DNA of 64,000 bases. Source: Strongylocentrotus purpuratus. Lineage: Eukaryota > Echinodermata > Echinoidea > Camarodonta > Strongylocentrotidae. The DNA lies in NCBI RefSeq assembly GCF_000002235.5, contig NW_022145558.1:53501-117500 (forward strand), written 5' to 3'. The notes under the pieces were generated by a model. It was given only the letters and a program-made list of their open reading frames with translations, was not told where the DNA came from and ran no database searches. Numbering within the stretch: the first letter of the stretch is position 1; every line of letters begins with the position of its first letter. The position numbers were made by a program, and so were the translations under genes. Shown piece after piece: positions 48,601 through 50,998 of the stretch.

Positions 48601-49751
48601 AGCTTAATTTGGCTTTAGCAACAAAATTATGATTATTTTTTTTTTTTGATTATTTTTTTTTTTATTTTAATAAATAAAAAAAATAAAAAAACTGAAATTT
48701 TTAAAAATCAGAATATTCCAAATTTGTAGGTCCTAAAAAATTAAGAAAATCAGAATATTCCGGATTATTCGGAAGGGTTGGCAGGTATGGTACATATATG
48801 CTCTACCGCTTTGTGGAATTTTAATTGTGGTGGGAAAAAAAATCCTTATAGTGCTACTGCAGATATGGCAATTACCTAAGGCAGGGGGTTTCTTTAGTAA
48901 TTTTTCAATGAGAAACAATGTTAGAGGAAAACAGAAACTGTGGTCTTTATAGACAGGTGGTCTTTAAATACAGGTGGTCACTATTAAAAGCAGGTTTCAC
49001 TGTATGCAACATACCTGTAACCCCAGCATTGACTTGCTAGCCTTGATGAAACTTTCTATACGGGCTTCTGCGCCTTCCTCCTTATTCATTTTAGACGAAT
49101 CCCAGTCGAACGTCTTGTATGATATTCTACTGCTCCCCGATAATCTAATGAATAAATGGACAAAAGACAAGATATATTGTGTTTCAGTGATAAGGATAAT
49201 GGTGATTAATAATCCAAGCATGGAAACAGCAGAATATGGAATCTACATCCACAAAGCCCTTAAAGGGATCTGGTAACTTTGTCTCAGATTCTGAAACAAA
49301 ATCCTGGATTTAGCTCATGCTGCAATGATAATTAAAAAATTTAGGCAGTCAGGAACCCCATGACTTTTACAAGCCGATCGCCTGTCTGATTATCAAGATA
49401 TTTATGATTGGAAATCGAAACCAAATTTTGTCTAGACCTCTAAGGCTCGATGTGCACAAAGGACCACACAGTACTTCTATTTGACTCTCATAACATTGGA
49501 CCTTACCTCCTTGCAGTTTCTGACGGTGCCGAGAAGGTGAGTAGGATATTGGGGCTGATGCTGGGAGAGCTGAGAGACCGCCCTCGACCATCTGGAACTT
49601 GCAAGGTGTTCTTGGAATCGCCGTCATCGGTGACTGAACGTCTCAAAAGGTTCTGGTTTTCATCAGGACTCTCCTCATCTTCTTCTTCTTCTTCTTCAGA
49701 GCTTCTGATGTCTTGCGGATGATGGTCTCGTCCAGACACATCGGCCTCCAT
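12603..49751 (-). CDS. PLD1: Phospholipase D, PX-PH class (PLD1/PLD2 ortholog), 25 coding exons
   Basis: Hydrolyses phosphatidylcholine to phosphatidic acid and choline at membranes; family members need PIP2 and respond to ARF/Rho/PKC. Joining 25 exons gives 3,420 nt, 1,139 residues plus stop (human PLD1 is about 1,070). All phases match and splice sites are GT/AG. Domains: acidic leader 1-30; PX about 215-335; PH about 376-500; HKD1 H619/K621/D626; PIP2-binding basic helix about 757-769; HKD2 H960/K962/D967; C-terminal tail ending LWV. The long loop after HKD1 typical of vertebrate PLD1 is absent, so the architecture is PLD2-like; a pre-duplication PLD1/2 ortholog is the safest call. The start is the ATG at 49,751; an AG at 49,760-49,761 may be the acceptor of an untranslated leader exon. 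Odd points: unusual residues around HKD1, and exon 22 is followed by extra partial copies. Confidence 0.93.
13068..13265 (+). mobile_element. tRNA-derived SINE
   Basis: The head GATAGCTCTGTTAGAGCG and the B-box-like GGGTTTGAATCC are followed by the shared body TTTGGTAAGGCATTAATC, CCCTCAGAGAAG, TTGCTTACTAACAAGC and AGTCAGGTAAAA. It sits in intron 24 of PLD, antisense to the gene. Confidence 0.7.
13278..13398 (-). CDS. PLD1: PLD exon 24
   Basis: Residues 1025-1065. It begins EHLGILKG and continues [20 protein letters not shown] to NIYDE, matching the DPVSDxFxxxxW...NxxIYDxVF segment downstream of HKD2. Acceptor AAAACAG, donor GAG^GTAAGT. Confidence 0.93.
13680..14026. mobile_element. MITE copy, TTAAAGATAAA family, left-truncated
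   Basis: It contains TTCTCACAGAATCAAACAAA and ends ACTCAACTTTATCTTTAA, co-linear with the copies at 11,435 and 55,102 but lacking the first ~25 bp. Its right edge is 16 bp from the 3' end of PLD exon 23. Confidence 0.65.
14042..14327 (-). CDS. PLD1: PLD exon 23 (second HKD motif)
   Basis: Residues 930-1024, the largest coding exon. It reads [12 protein letters not shown] then [17 protein letters not shown] and [20 protein letters not shown]2 is intact (H960, K962, D967) with the downstream GSANIN block. Phase 1 at the acceptor (TTCTAG^TC) fits only the donor of exon 22, giving A|TC = Ile930. Donor TTCAG^GTGGGT. Confidence 0.95.
14434..14640 (+). mobile_element. tRNA-derived SINE, best-preserved head
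   Basis: A box TAGCTCAGTTGGTAGAGC (from 14,443) and B box GGGTTTGAAACC (14,485-14,496) are 31 bp apart, as in a tRNA. The body is TAAGGCATTAATCCTCATTA, TTGCTTACTAACAAGC, ending AGTCGGGTAAAATAA. It is antisense to PLD, between exon 23 and the exon-22 repeat array. Confidence 0.8.
14651..15804 (-). repeat. Tandem array of partial copies of PLD exon 22
   Basis: Downstream of exon 22 (transcription direction), its 3' part with splice donor and ~80 bp of following CCA/CTA-type microsatellite is repeated. Copies with an intact GTGAGTATTC donor have exon-side ends at 15,604, 15,420, 15,219 and 14,810; a 5'-type fragment lies at 14,651-14,686. Spacings from the real exon are 201, 184, 201 and 409 bp (196 after subtracting the 213 bp MITE). 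Copies retain coding text such as [19 protein letters not shown] without stops but lack the acceptor, and purine-rich TGG/TAG repeat precedes each. They are best read as pseudo-exons in intron 22. Confidence 0.85.
14870..15082. mobile_element. CACTA-type MITE inserted in an exon-22 copy
   Basis: Termini CACTATGAACATGACTGACA and inverse TGTCAGTCATGTTCATAGTG. The inverted repeat extends most of the 213 bp (AAAGCGGACAAAATATACAG against CTGTATATTTTGTCCGCTTT). The 3-bp duplication ACT (14,867-14,869 and 15,083-15,085) interrupts what is GTACTCCCAG in the other copies. CACTA termini plus a 3-bp duplication define the CACTA/EnSpm superfamily. A sister copy is at 54,241-54,465. Confidence 0.85.
15805..15971 (-). 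CDS. PLD1: PLD exon 22
   Basis: Residues 874-929. After CCAAAG^A it reads [20 protein letters not shown] then [19 protein letters not shown], matching the xxYRVYVVIPLLPGFEGD...NYRTMCRGENSIL segment of animal PLDs. It is the only copy with the 5' half and a fitting acceptor. It differs from the downstream copies (KRLYQED here, QRLYQEG there). Donor A^GTGAGTATTC is phase 1 and joins exon 23. Confidence 0.9.
16841..17154. mobile_element. Palindromic MITE with ~80 bp inverted repeats
   Basis: The left arm starts GCAGGGCTCCCACTTAGCCG and the right arm ends CGGCTAAGTGGGAGCCCTGC. The arms match for about 80 bp, including AACCTCGAGTTGTGGCGAGC. The centre is AT-rich with ATCAAGAAT in both directions. 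It sits in PLD intron 21. Confidence 0.85.
17518..17965. repeat. GA/GGGGA purine microsatellite
   Basis: Purine-only run of GAGA and GGGGAGA units, densest at 17,745-17,965, about 36 bp from PLD exon 21 on its donor side. Open frames of 240-264 codons across it are artefacts. Confidence 0.9.
18001..18089 (-). CDS. PLD1: PLD exon 21
   Basis: Residues 845-873. It reads [20 protein letters not shown] and then IFERIVRAH, the conserved ENQFF...IGDAIxxRIxxAH block. Acceptor GTTCAG, donor CATAG^GTATGC (phase 2). Confidence 0.93.
18320..18950. repeat. CAT/CAC trinucleotide microsatellite
   Basis: About 630 bp of CAT and CAC units with pure CAC tracts near 18,523-18,572 and 18,798-18,890. It lies in PLD intron 20, its edge within about 10 bp of the exon 20 donor. 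The 290-codon Val/Met/Asp-rich frame is an artefact. Confidence 0.95.
18958..19068 (-). CDS. PLD1: PLD exon 20
   Basis: Residues 808-844. It reads [11 protein letters not shown], then [20 protein letters not shown] and IE. This is the QxLRSxxxWSAG...ESIHxAYxxxIxxSxHYIYIE core strand region just before ENQFF. Acceptor TGGTAG, donor GAG^GTCAGT. Confidence 0.95.
19333..19446 (-). CDS. PLD1: PLD exon 19
   Basis: Residues 770-807. It starts [20 protein letters not shown] and ends CRCQ. The PxLLPKS block matches the family and the rest is variable. Donor CAG^GTAAGT, acceptor AAACAG. Confidence 0.9.
19831..20216 (+). mobile_element. MITE, TTAAAGGGATC family
   Basis: It begins TTAAAGGGATCTGGTAACTT and ends GTTAAACGATGCCTTTAA, about 385 bp, with the shared core CAGTCTATTGGGGGAAATGA and GGTAAAACCGGTCACTCAAA. 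Other copies: 23,589-23,878, 26,998-27,155 (fragment), 37,003-37,217, 40,716-41,103, 49,259-49,425, 51,864-52,248 (reverse) and 53,789-54,160. Confidence 0.8.
20406..20524 (-). CDS. PLD1: PLD exon 18 (PIP2-binding helix)
   Basis: Residues 730-769. It reads [20 protein letters not shown] then [19 protein letters not shown]. The PRxPWHD and [11 protein letters not shown] blocks are family hallmarks; the latter contributes basic residues for PIP2 binding. Acceptor CGCCAG, donor AAG^GTATGT. Confidence 0.95.
20989..21224. mobile_element. MITE, GGCCTAAAAAAAAGATGTTGTATTGCC family
   Basis: The left end GATGTTGTATTGCCCTTTAG and right end AAAGGGCAATACAATCTTTT are inverted repeats, each next to an A/T run and GGCCT/AGGCC. 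Copies: 53,165-53,448 and a split one at 56,227-57,288. Confidence 0.75.
21254..22706 (+). repeat. Complex repeat with TGACCTTTGACCT-rich ~150 bp units and (ACGG)n end
   Basis: It opens CTAGATGGAATTCGACTGCG then CAGTCGAAAATGATGCCTCC and closes GGTGGCGGAGGCATAAAAA. The interior repeats a unit of GACC(T)TTGACCT, CCCAAAATCTAATCAGTTCA, ATACATGACCAAAGTTTGGC, GGAATCCATCAATCGGTT and GCGATCACAAGCTGTTTTTG. An ACGG/ACGT array follows at 22,562-22,658. A reverse copy is at 56,357-57,178 and a remnant at 34,700-34,793. No protein is encoded. It lies in PLD intron 17. Confidence 0.8.
22729..22869 (-). CDS. PLD1: PLD exon 17
   Basis: Residues 683-729. It reads [14 protein letters not shown] and [14 protein letters not shown] then PELPFE. 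This is the (W)xGKDYxNxxFKDxxxxxxPF block that resumes conservation after the variable loop. Acceptor TTCACAG, donor GAAG^GTGGGT. Confidence 0.92.
23589..23878 (+). mobile_element. MITE, TTAAAGGGATC family, internally deleted
   Basis: Ends TTAAAGGGATCCGGTAACTT and AACGATCCCTTTAA are well preserved; about 95 bp of the centre are missing compared with the copy at 19,831. Confidence 0.8.
24240..24495. repeat. GA-rich microsatellite
   Basis: Purine-rich GAGA/GAAA tract in PLD intron 16. The Ser/Leu-rich minus frame is not a gene. Confidence 0.9.
24794..24848 (-). CDS. PLD1: PLD exon 16 (variable loop)
   Basis: Residues 665-682, the smallest coding exon (55 nt): [18 protein letters not shown]. 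It is not conserved, as expected for the loop after HKD1. It is accepted because acceptor (CACTAG), donor (TTAG^GTTTGT) and phases 0/1 connect exons 15 and 17 exactly. Lowest confidence among the exons. Confidence 0.75.
24918..25431. mobile_element. MITE, TTAAAGGTATTACAAAG family
   Basis: The right end reads CCAAAACTTTGTATTACCTTTAA; the left end is a degraded inverse near ATTTGGTATGGGGTCATGAA. The interior matches the copy at 38,331-38,831 in reverse (AGCTCCCTCTCAAGGTCAAG, TTTTCATGGTCGCAGCTACC). Confidence 0.65.
25565..25940. repeat. Tandem duplication (~185 bp unit) beside PLD exon 15
   Basis: Unit 1 (about 25,565-25,752) and unit 2 (about 25,755-25,940) share AATCATGGGTATAACTGTAA-like text, ACAGCAGTCTCAGAA, and TAAACTATTTTAGAGATAAA. 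The second unit ends about 6 bp from the exon 15 donor. Confidence 0.75.
25947..26141 (-). CDS. PLD1: PLD exon 15 (first HKD motif)
   Basis: Residues 600-664. It reads [11 protein letters not shown], then [20 protein letters not shown] and [20 protein letters not shown]1 is H619-x-K621-x4-D626, but the residue after the lysine is Gly (codon GGC) where PLD1/2 enzymes usually have Leu. The spacer between HPDH and WAHHEK is two residues longer than in human PLD1. Acceptor TTGTCAG, donor GGG^GTAGGA. Confidence 0.95.
26305..26640. mobile_element. Palindromic MITE-like element, TTAAAGTCCC...GGGGCTTTAA
   Basis: Arms share TTTGAAGNCAAATATTGAT / ATCAATATTTGTCTTCAAA and CCTAATGTGAAAGAGGAT / ATCCTCTTTCACATCATG around AAAATTTTGG. 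Termini are TTAAAGTCCCTC and GGGGCTTTAA. It lies in PLD intron 14. Confidence 0.65.
26834..26944 (-). CDS. PLD1: PLD exon 14
   Basis: Residues 563-599. It reads [20 protein letters not shown] then [14 protein letters not shown], matching [16 protein letters not shown]...SxxTKxxLxxLHPNIxV upstream of HKD1. Phase 0 at both ends; acceptor CATTAG, donor AAA^GTGAGA. Confidence 0.95.
26998..27240. repeat. Rearranged MITE fragment plus AGT microsatellite
   Basis: 26,998-27,155 holds pieces of the TTAAAGGGATC family (GGTAAAACCGGTCACTAAAA, TTTTTGAGGCACTTCATGAT). It runs into an (AGT)n tract at about 27,155-27,215 and a (CAT)n tract to 27,240. Confidence 0.7.
27289..27370 (-). CDS. PLD1: PLD exon 13
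   Basis: Residues 535-562. It reads [15 protein letters not shown] then [12 protein letters not shown]. Family consensus here is WLSPEIFLKRP...NRWRLDxxLKRKA. The junction with exon 12 (TG|T) gives Cys where the second Trp of DWW is expected, and LNLQ replaces LSPE at the same length. Acceptor GTTCTGTTTTTAG is strong; a downstream CTTCAG would create a stop. Donor GCA^GTAAGT. Confidence 0.88.
27656..27850 (-). mobile_element. MITE, TTAAAGCCCCACTG family, reverse copy
   Basis: It starts TTAAAGCCCCACTGCATTAC and holds CCCATGATCCCCTTTTCCTT and TCCCTCCTGGCTAAACTAG. This is the reverse of the copies at 42,168-42,370 and 46,530-46,735. Confidence 0.65.
28085..28350. mobile_element. MITE, GGCCTGTC...AAATAACCCGCTATTTT family
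   Basis: The left part CGAGTTTGCCAAATAACCCG and right part AATAGCGGGGTTATTTGG are inverted. The interior has GTGTCTTCACCAGACCGATA and CGCCCATCACAAACTAG. Related copies at 38,945-39,262 and 47,075-47,345. Confidence 0.65.
30597..30678. repeat. GC-rich perfect-arm palindrome
   Basis: AACTCCAG (30,597) pairs with CTGGAGTT (30,678 end). Inner arms ACACCGG/CCGGTGT and CCGCAGGC/GCCTGCGG close on GTCCGAG. It could form a cruciform or RNA hairpin. It lies in PLD intron 12. Confidence 0.7.
31265..31480. repeat. Direct duplication of GAGTGTATATATAATATAGG block
   Basis: The block TATATAATATAGGCGTGGGG followed by TCCACGGGTTTCAA occurs at 31,271 and again at 31,403, 132 bp apart, each followed by CCATAAA...CCC(C)GAAAGCTCGG. 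Confidence 0.85.
31545..31925. repeat. TACGCA/TGCGTA-rich region
   Basis: About 20 occurrences of TACGC or GCGTA; TGCGTA dominates on the left and TACGCA/CTACGC on the right, giving an overall inverted layout. No open frame. Possibly an old palindromic element. Confidence 0.5.
32025..32360. repeat. T/A-run repeat with GGAAGC(A/G)GGCGGGGACGCT blocks
   Basis: CCCCAAAAAGGAAGC(A/G)GGC GGGGACGCT follows GGAGGCGGCC twice (about 32,250-32,295 and 32,315-32,355), separated by T and A homopolymers. Confidence 0.7.
32672..32755 (-). CDS. PLD1: PLD exon 12
   Basis: Residues 507-534. It reads [20 protein letters not shown] then QIFILDW, matching YFxxxANAxxxAKxEIFITDWW at the start of the first catalytic lobe. 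The exon ends TGG TG^GTAAGT, so the second residue of the WW pair is completed by exon 13. Acceptor ATTAAG. Confidence 0.93.
33029..33260. repeat. Partial GGGCCC-type MITE plus AGA/GGA microsatellite
   Basis: 33,029-33,137 matches the 5,471 palindrome (TATTACAAAGAGTTGATATC, GCAAACTTGCGATTGATTGG). From about 33,150 an AGAAGG/AGG microsatellite continues to 33,260. Confidence 0.75.
33303..33446 (-). CDS. PLD1: PLD exon 11 (end of PH region)
   Basis: Residues 459-506. It reads [20 protein letters not shown] then [15 protein letters not shown]. The Trp in LDWKADI is at the conserved PH C-terminal helix. It is followed by the HGSFAPxR linker seen in PLD1/2. Acceptor TATCCAG, donor GG^GTGAGT. Confidence 0.9.
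33475..33651. mobile_element. MITE, TACAGTCAAACCTG family
   Basis: Termini TACAGTCAAACCTGCTTTAG and inverse CTGTAGACAGGTTTGACTGTA. The interior repeats CTGTCTACAAAGACCAC. Copies: 48,179-48,368 and half-copy 48,895-49,004. TA-ended short inverted repeats suggest Tc1/mariner mobilisation. Confidence 0.8.
33733..34250. mobile_element. MITE, TTAAAGGTACTATGTCCC family
   Basis: Left end TTAAAGGTACTATGTCCC, right end inverse GGGACATAGTACCTTTAA, extended by TTTGCAG/CTGCAAA. About 518 bp, with no transposase. Confidence 0.8.
34565..34700 (-). repeat. Partial duplicate of PLD exon 10 (3' half) and its intron
   Basis: Text at 34,580-34,700 (TCTGCCATATTTAAGTCCAA, ATGTATTGATCTTCAGACCG, GAGGCCCATATTCTCTCTC) repeats 34,830-34,955, which spans the end of exon 10, its donor and adjoining intron. 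The donor context is changed and the copy breaks into a CT run. It is followed (34,700-34,793) by a remnant of the 21,254-type repeat. Confidence 0.8.
34902..35054 (-). CDS. PLD1: PLD exon 10 (PH domain core)
   Basis: Residues 408-458. It reads [20 protein letters not shown] then [14 protein letters not shown] and [17 protein letters not shown] is a near-invariant PLD signature in the PH domain. Acceptor TTACCAG, donor TTCAG^GTGTGT. Copies of both halves flank this exon. Confidence 0.95.
35138..35261 (-). repeat. Partial duplicate of PLD exon 10 (5' half) and upstream intron
   Basis: TCTTTGGGTCGGACGTAAGC through GGAATGCCCTATACTTTGA repeats 35,007-35,110 in tandem, 131 bp apart. The copy lacks the ~12 bp holding the acceptor (CAGCCACCTGG in the original), so it cannot be spliced in the same way. 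Confidence 0.85.
36029..36124 (-). CDS. PLD1: PLD exon 9 (PH start)
   Basis: Residues 376-407. It reads [20 protein letters not shown] and CSANSHYSK. EGxxMKRSGG is the conserved start of the PLD PH module. The CFSSLSC stretch is Cys-rich, in the position where mammalian PLDs carry palmitoylated cysteines; palmitoylation here is inference. Acceptor TCGCAG, donor AAAAG^GTAAGT. Confidence 0.92.
36552..36676. repeat. Poly-G (22) and poly-C (53) homopolymers
   Basis: G run 36,552-36,573 and C run 36,624-36,676, separated by 50 bp, in PLD intron 8 about 55 bp from the exon 8 donor. In the transcript (minus strand) a G53 run comes first, then C22. Confidence 0.95.
36732..36790 (-). CDS. PLD1: PLD exon 8
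   Basis: Residues 357-375. [19 protein letters not shown] matches FLxVSxLSFxxxLGxKGxEG linking PX to PH. Acceptor CATCCAG, donor GGGAA^GTAAGT (phase 2). Confidence 0.93.
37003..37217 (+). mobile_element. MITE, TTAAAGGGATC family, 5'-truncated
   Basis: It has CACTACAGTCTACTGGGGAA, CGTTCAAAGATTTTTACTTT and GATTTAACATTGTTAAACGA, ending GCCTTTAAAC. The first ~170 bp are missing. Confidence 0.75.
37757..38062. mobile_element. Palindromic MITE, GGGGGTGTTTCACAAAGATCC family
   Basis: Left end GGGGGTGTTTCACAAAGATC, right end inverse GATCTTTGTGAAACACCCCC, with TAAGTTGAACTTAA extending the arms. The right end is about 33 bp from the exon 7 donor. Sister copy 43,732-44,060; half-copies near 34,640 and 34,880. 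Confidence 0.85.
38097..38162 (-). CDS. PLD1: PLD exon 7
   Basis: Residues 335-356. It reads [20 protein letters not shown] then KM, matching xxLExYLxxxLxxPxYRNH at the end of the PX domain. Phase 0 both ends; acceptor TTAACAG, donor ATG^GTAAGA. Confidence 0.93.
38207..39500. mobile_element. Long inverted-repeat element with a nested MITE
   Basis: Left arm 38,207-38,330 plus 38,832-38,990; right arm about 39,225-39,495. Matching pairs include TTCTCACTTAACTTGAATAT / ATATAGTCAAGTTAAGTGGG and CACTACCTGACTGTTATCAC / GTGAAAACAGTCAGGTAGTG. The left arm is split at 38,331-38,831 by a TTAAAGGTATTACAAAG-family MITE. The centre (38,945-39,262) is the GGCCTGTC/AAATAACCCG unit. A direct repeat of the right-arm tail continues to about 39,640. 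Confidence 0.75.
40048..40198. mobile_element. Palindromic MITE copy (AGTGACTAATCTGCTGATAA)
   Basis: Co-linear with 11,033-11,180: AATGACAAATGACAAAAAAC, GCTGATAACCAATCAGAAGC, TTGTCACTGATGACACTTTT. A C-run at 40,295-40,314 follows about 100 bp on. Confidence 0.6.
40716..41103 (+). mobile_element. MITE, TTAAAGGGATC family, near full length
   Basis: It starts TTTAAACGGATTGAGTAACT and ends GTTAAACAATGCCTTTAA, with the full internal core. It lies in PLD intron 6. Confidence 0.78.
41783..42172 (-). mobile_element. MITE, TTAAAGATAAA family, reverse copy
   Basis: It contains TGTGAAAGAAACGGTGTGGA and GTATTGGTGTGTACTGCAAG, and ends CAGAACTCAACCTTCTCTTTAA. The left terminus is degraded. Confidence 0.65.
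42168..42370 (+). mobile_element. MITE, TTAAAGCCCCACTG family
   Basis: It runs CTAGTTTGGCCAGGAGGGTT, GGATCGTGGGGACCAATGGT to TACAGTGGGGCTTTAAGA and directly abuts the previous MITE. The right end is about 12 bp from PLD exon 6. Confidence 0.65.
42383..42497 (-). CDS. PLD1: PLD exon 6 (PX domain)
   Basis: Residues 296-334. It reads [20 protein letters not shown], then [18 protein letters not shown]. This corresponds to the PX Pro-rich loop (xxLPxLPR) and following helix. Acceptor TTTACAG, donor ATG^GTAACC. Confidence 0.92.
43732..44060. mobile_element. Palindromic MITE, GGGGGTGTTTCACAAAGATCC family
   Basis: Left GGGGGTGTTTCACAAAGATC, right GATCTTTGTGAAACACCCCC, interior co-linear with 37,757-38,062. 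The right end runs into a C-run and stops about 20 bp from the exon 5 donor. Sequence 42,560-42,965 nearby also has inverted TGCCAAC/GTTGGCA ends; 43,000-43,700 shows nothing. Confidence 0.85.
44083..44211 (-). CDS. PLD1: PLD exon 5 (PX domain)
   Basis: Residues 253-295. It reads [20 protein letters not shown] then [18 protein letters not shown]. This is the PX basic strand-helix (YxxEIEHGxFxWxVxRRYxHFxxLHxEL), with RRRY the phosphoinositide-contacting part. Acceptor GCACAG, donor GAGAG^GTAAGT. Confidence 0.95.
44248..44555. repeat. (ATA)n plus TTTATATAGCGC...GCGCTTTACAG dispersed repeat
   Basis: The AATAATAAT run is followed by TTTTTTATATAGCGCTCAAT and AAGCGCTTTACAGATAT. From 44,455 it carries CAAATGATTGGTTGAAAG and AATGACCGGTCATTA text also seen at 55,757 and 60,600. 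A related AATAAT...TTTATAGAGCGC start is at 62,092. Confidence 0.55.
44560..44629 (-). repeat. Partial duplicate of PLD exon 5 with its acceptor
   Basis: CACGGGCCATGCTCAATCTC, TATGTAGTACCTGTGCAT and AGCAATGGTAAGACTTTAT repeat 44,173-44,240. The copy lies upstream of the true exon in transcript order, keeps the acceptor and about 50 nt of coding text, and loses the donor half. Confidence 0.85.
44676..46110. repeat. Three tandem copies of a ~530-560 bp intronic unit
   Basis: Units start near 44,693, 45,227 and 45,785. Shared blocks are TCTGTGATTGAAACCGATCC, TTTGTATTTCCTTGAAAACC and GGTTAAGTTTGTATTCACAA-like text. Each of the first two ends in a partial GGGCCC-type MITE and CAACTTTATCTTTAA. It lies in PLD intron 4. 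Confidence 0.8.
46530..46735 (+). mobile_element. MITE, TTAAAGCCTGTCTGCACTAG family
   Basis: TTAAAGCCTGTCTGCACTAG to AGTGCAGTGGGGCTTTCAA; co-linear with 42,168-42,370. Termini form a short imperfect inverted repeat. Confidence 0.65.
46801..46942 (-). CDS. PLD1: PLD exon 4 (PX start)
   Basis: Residues 206-252. It reads [20 protein letters not shown] then [14 protein letters not shown]. It leads into the PX domain. Phase 1 at the acceptor (TTTTAG^GT) fixes the exon 3 donor at 47,908 rather than the later GGGTTT. Donor ACCT^GTAAGT. Confidence 0.88.
47030..47345. mobile_element. MITE, CTACCTGACTGTTTTCACATT / GGCCTGTC family
   Basis: TACCTGACTGTTTTCACATT and CCATCATCTATCTCTGTAGG match the arm of the 38.2-39.5 kb element. 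The body has CTTCACCAGACCGATACGCT and TTGATTTGCGATCGGGATAG. Internally deleted. Confidence 0.65.
47457..47690. repeat. GGGCTGTC/GGTCT minisatellite
   Basis: Degenerate repeats of GGGCTGTCNGTCT, TTTTGGGCTTTTGGTCT and CATGGACAGTCGGTCT. The open frame across it is compositional. Confidence 0.8.
47697..47862. mobile_element. Short MITE with ATACATGGGGGCT block
   Basis: It starts CAGGGAAAAAAATACATGGG and ends AAATATTTGTTTTCCCTG, a short inverted repeat. The interior has AAAGAGCCCC and CATAGAGTTCAATG. It lies 46 bp from PLD exon 3. Confidence 0.65.
47909..48149 (-). CDS. PLD1: PLD exon 3
   Basis: Residues 126-205. It reads [20 protein letters not shown] and [15 protein letters not shown], ending VRSGK plus one base. 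Low conservation, as expected for the N-terminal extension before PX; accepted on phase (0 in, 1 out) and open frame. Donor AAAG^GTGAGG. The frame stays open beyond it to another GT (GG^GTTTGAGG), which would break phase with exon 4. Confidence 0.78.
48179..48368. mobile_element. MITE, TACAGTCAAACCTG family
   Basis: Termini TACAGTCAAACCTGTCTATA and GTTTGACTGTA; interior repeats of GTGGTCTTTGTAGACAGG. A half-copy is at 48,895-49,004 (TCTTTATAGACAGGTGGTCT...TTTCACTGTA). Confidence 0.8.
48405..48795. mobile_element. MITE with ATACCTGCCAAC...GTTGGCAGGTAT ends
   Basis: Left end CATACCTGCCAACATTTGAA, right end inverse GGGTTGGCAGGTATGG, with AATAAGAA/AATCAGAATATTCC text inside. A/T homopolymers occupy the centre. 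Confidence 0.65.
49015..49144 (-). CDS. PLD1: PLD exon 2
   Basis: Residues 82-125. It reads [20 protein letters not shown] and [15 protein letters not shown]. Not a conserved domain; accepted on open frame, acceptor TTCATTAG, donor CAG^GTATGT and phase 2/0 fit to neighbours. Confidence 0.78.
49259..49425 (+). mobile_element. MITE, TTAAAGGGATC family, 3'-truncated
   Basis: TTAAAGGGATCTGGTAACTT to GATTGGAAATCGAAACCAAA, then lost. It lies in PLD intron 1. Confidence 0.75.
49507..49751 (-). CDS. PLD1: PLD exon 1 (start codon)
   Basis: Residues 1-81: [20 protein letters not shown] then an acidic run, followed by a Ser-rich stretch ([17 protein letters not shown]). The acidic tract comes from a TCT/TTC repeat at 49,677-49,698. 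ATG context is AAGATGG. The frame has no earlier in-frame ATG before the AG at 49,760. No domain is recognised; the N-terminal region is typically disordered in PLDs. Confidence 0.8.
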
Positions 49752-50852
49752 CTTGAATTCTGCTCAATATACGACAAAAATATAAACATTTATACAAATT
49801 TGAACCAAATCCCTTAATCAAATGTTGGCTTAACTTTAGAATACGCCACCAATTGGGTAATTGAAACCTTTATCTTGTGGTGGGGCATTTTTAAGTTGTT
49901 CAAGACAGTTCAAAACAACAGTGCTGTATTGAAACAGCAGGAGTTCGATACATGCATTTATAATTGAGAATGTAGACTATTAATCCATAAGGGTGCATGT
50001 ATGGCCGATATGGGTGGTCGTGCTCAAGTAGCGCATGCAGCTAACTGCTAAGCAACACGAGTACGCTTGCATATTGCGCAATGCGGTTGTTTTGCTTAAT
50101 TTAGCAAAACAAAATAACTCTGCGTGTACATATTTTTCGACGATTCTGACAAAAATTCTACCCAAATCAGAGGCTAACGAACGAAAGAGACAGAAAATTT
50201 GGTCTAGAGTCTAGTGATGGCGCTGCCCATCGACTAAAGTAAATGACAGAGATATGACGGTGTTGAAGGCGTCATAAGCTTAAGTTTAGTCAGGAAGTTG
50301 TCCTTGATGTTAGCAAAGAGGGCTTCGTGAAACCGTAGCGGACAAGTTGCTCACTAGACCTACTTGACTTCTTCTAGAGTCTAGACCTCTAGATCTACTT
50401 CAACTTAAGTTCTACGACGATACTCAGCAGGATCCATAAGTCAGGATGTAGTGCTGAGGAATAAGCTATCTAGTTAGTTCACTAACGCTGATTTAGTCAA
50501 GAAGTTAGACTTATGACGGTTTCTAGGAACGCGGGCCCCTGACGGTCTGCTGAGCTGACGCCCGGCTGCAGGCTCGGGTCTGAATGCGGCAGGGCCTGGC
50601 TTAGCGTCAGACAGGGCGCCTGAGCTGAGCCTGTGCTGTTGCCTGAGTGCCTTCCCTTGGCCGAGCGAGATCGAGCCGAGACAAGAAGATCGTCATTTGA
50701 TAAAAGTCATAAACCTTGCGAAATACCATCTACACACATTGAAGCCGGATCAATCCTGTACATTTCATTATATTCTCAAATAAATCTTTGCAAATAGCTA
50801 AAAAAATATATCCATTTTAACTGGACCTACCTAAAATCACAGATAAGCAGAA

Positions 50853-50998
50853 CACGGAAGTTGTTATGGAGTATGACAAGGTAATCCATGAAATAACTAT
50901 TTTGATTGGTCATTTATGATATTCTCGACTCTCAAGAACGAATTACATTCGTCATCTCGATTTGAAGGGCGGAGCTCTGTTCTCGTTATTCGACCAAT
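50853..50998. promoter_or_regulatory. Candidate PLD promoter cluster (ETS-like, CCAAT, GC box)
   Basis: CACGGAAGT (50,853-50,861, ETS-type), ATTGG (50,915-50,919, inverted CCAAT), GGGCGG (50,967-50,972, GC box) and CCAAT (50,994-50,998) within 150 bp, about 1.1 kb upstream of the PLD ATG. Function is inferred from motif content only. Confidence 0.4.
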
